From contig DAOWHE010000074.1 in assembly GCA_030641585.1 (NCBI GenBank), positions 1 through 6,428 on the forward strand: 6,428 nucleotides of DNA, read 5' to 3'. Positions 5,975 to 6,428 of this stretch are shown in pieces (the stretch's first letter is position 1; the number at the start of each line of letters is the position of its first letter). The position numbers and the translations under genes were made by a program. The notes under the pieces are model-generated. The model worked only from the letters and a program-made list of their open reading frames with translations. It searched no databases and was not told the origin of the DNA. The DNA comes from Dehalococcoidales bacterium. Lineage in GTDB: Bacteria; Chloroflexota; Dehalococcoidia; Dehalococcoidales; ARS1013.

Positions 5975-6428
5975 AGAAAAAGGGTGAGTCTAGCGGACAC
6001 TGGCTCATAAGGGCGCTAAAGAGACACTTTCTGGCCGGTATTTTAGTTGTTTTGCCTGTCGGCGTTGCCATATATATTCTGGTGTGGGGCTTTATCAAAA
6101 TTGACGGTATCCTACAGCCAGCAATCGAATGGATATTCGGCGGGACAATTACCGGCCTCGGCTTTGGCATTGCCCTAGTGCTGATATATGTCATTGGCAT
6201 TATCGCCGAGAATATCATTGGCAAGGAAGCAATTCGCTTCGGCGAGTCGTTACTAACCAGGGTACCATTGTTTCGGCAGATCTATACCGGCCTAAAACAG
6301 GTCATTGAAGGGCTCTCCGGGCTCGGGTTAAATAAGGCTGCTTTCAGAGAGGTGGTACTCGTAGAATTTCCCAGGGAGGGTATGCAGACGATAGCCTTTA
6401 TCACCAATGAAATAGCCGACAAATCGGG
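5971..6428 (+). CDS. DUF502 family membrane protein, N-terminal part (cut by right window edge)
   Basis: The frame is open from ATG 5971 to the window end, 152 complete codons plus two bases. After a short basic N-terminus (MKKKGESSGHW) comes RHFLAGILVVLPVGVAIYIL, which forms transmembrane segment one (about 20-41). A second hydrophobic segment spans about 62-82. The following stretch LLTRVPLFRQIYTGLKQVIE (94-113), then FREVVLVEFPREG (125-137), is characteristic of DUF502 (PF04367). Members are usually about 200-230 residues, so perhaps two thirds is present. The biochemical function is not established; in plants the related COV proteins are membrane proteins that affect vascular patterning. 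The basic start and loop pattern suggest both termini in the cytoplasm. No operon partner is visible apart from the doubtful upstream ORF. Confidence 0.9.
   Translation, partial: MKKKGESSGHWLIRALKRHFLAGILVVLPVGVAIYILVWGFIKIDGILQPAIEWIFGGTITGLGFGIALVLIYVIGIIAENIIGKEAIRFGESLLTRVPLFRQIYTGLKQVIEGLSGLGLNKAAFREVVLVEFPREGMQTIAFITNEIADKS

Noticed and set aside
5955..6224. 89-codon minus-strand frame over the DUF502 start
   Set aside because: It is antisense to the clear DUF502 reading frame, which has a perfect ribosome-binding site; the translation has no recognisable features.
1..6428. Mobile element, CRISPR array, defence or biosynthetic system
   Set aside because: No transposase, integrase, spaced repeat array, phage or defence gene is present. 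All long genes are core functions or widespread families.

Overview
The window holds a bacterial housekeeping locus: part of the nusA-infB operon on the minus strand, and two plus-strand genes reading away from it. The layout and protein features fit an anaerobic Chloroflexota lineage close to Dehalococcoidia: a short IF-2 of 610 residues with a minimal N-terminus, YlxR between nusA and infB, and a NusA with a long charged tail. This is inferred from family resemblance alone and was not tested by a search.

Minus strand, in order of transcription from right to left: a strong sigma-70-type promoter (4065-4093), a leader with a terminator-like hairpin (4011-4034), nusA (3976-2600), ylxR (about 2613-2326), infB (2326-494), rbfA (484-128) and the first 41 codons of truB (125-1, running off the left edge). 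The genes overlap or lie within 9 bases of each other, so they almost certainly form one translationally coupled operon. It covers transcription elongation and termination (NusA), an RNA-binding RNase P modulator family (YlxR/RnpM), initiation factor IF-2, 30S maturation (RbfA) and tRNA U55 pseudouridylation (TruB). rimP, which precedes nusA in many bacteria, is absent here.

The 200-base divergent spacer (3977-4176) also carries a near-consensus promoter for the plus-strand gene comM. A two-part inverted repeat (4114-4165) brackets that promoter. comM (4177-5700) is a full-length YifB/ComM AAA+ ATPase whose characterised relatives drive branch migration during natural transformation.

After comM comes a 270-base AT-rich spacer (5701-5970; about 33% G+C over its first 180 bases). 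It contains an 11-base direct repeat, nested inverted repeats that end in a T-run and could be the comM terminator, and a doubtful 32-codon ORF whose stop overlaps the next start codon. The last gene (5971 onward, cut by the right edge) is a DUF502-family membrane protein with two transmembrane segments and an excellent ribosome-binding site.

There is no mobile element, CRISPR array, tRNA or rRNA gene. The genes are conventional. What deserves a second look is regulatory: the nusA leader hairpin, the dyad around the comM promoter, the tetranucleotide repeat inside the infB start region, and the structured spacer after comM.
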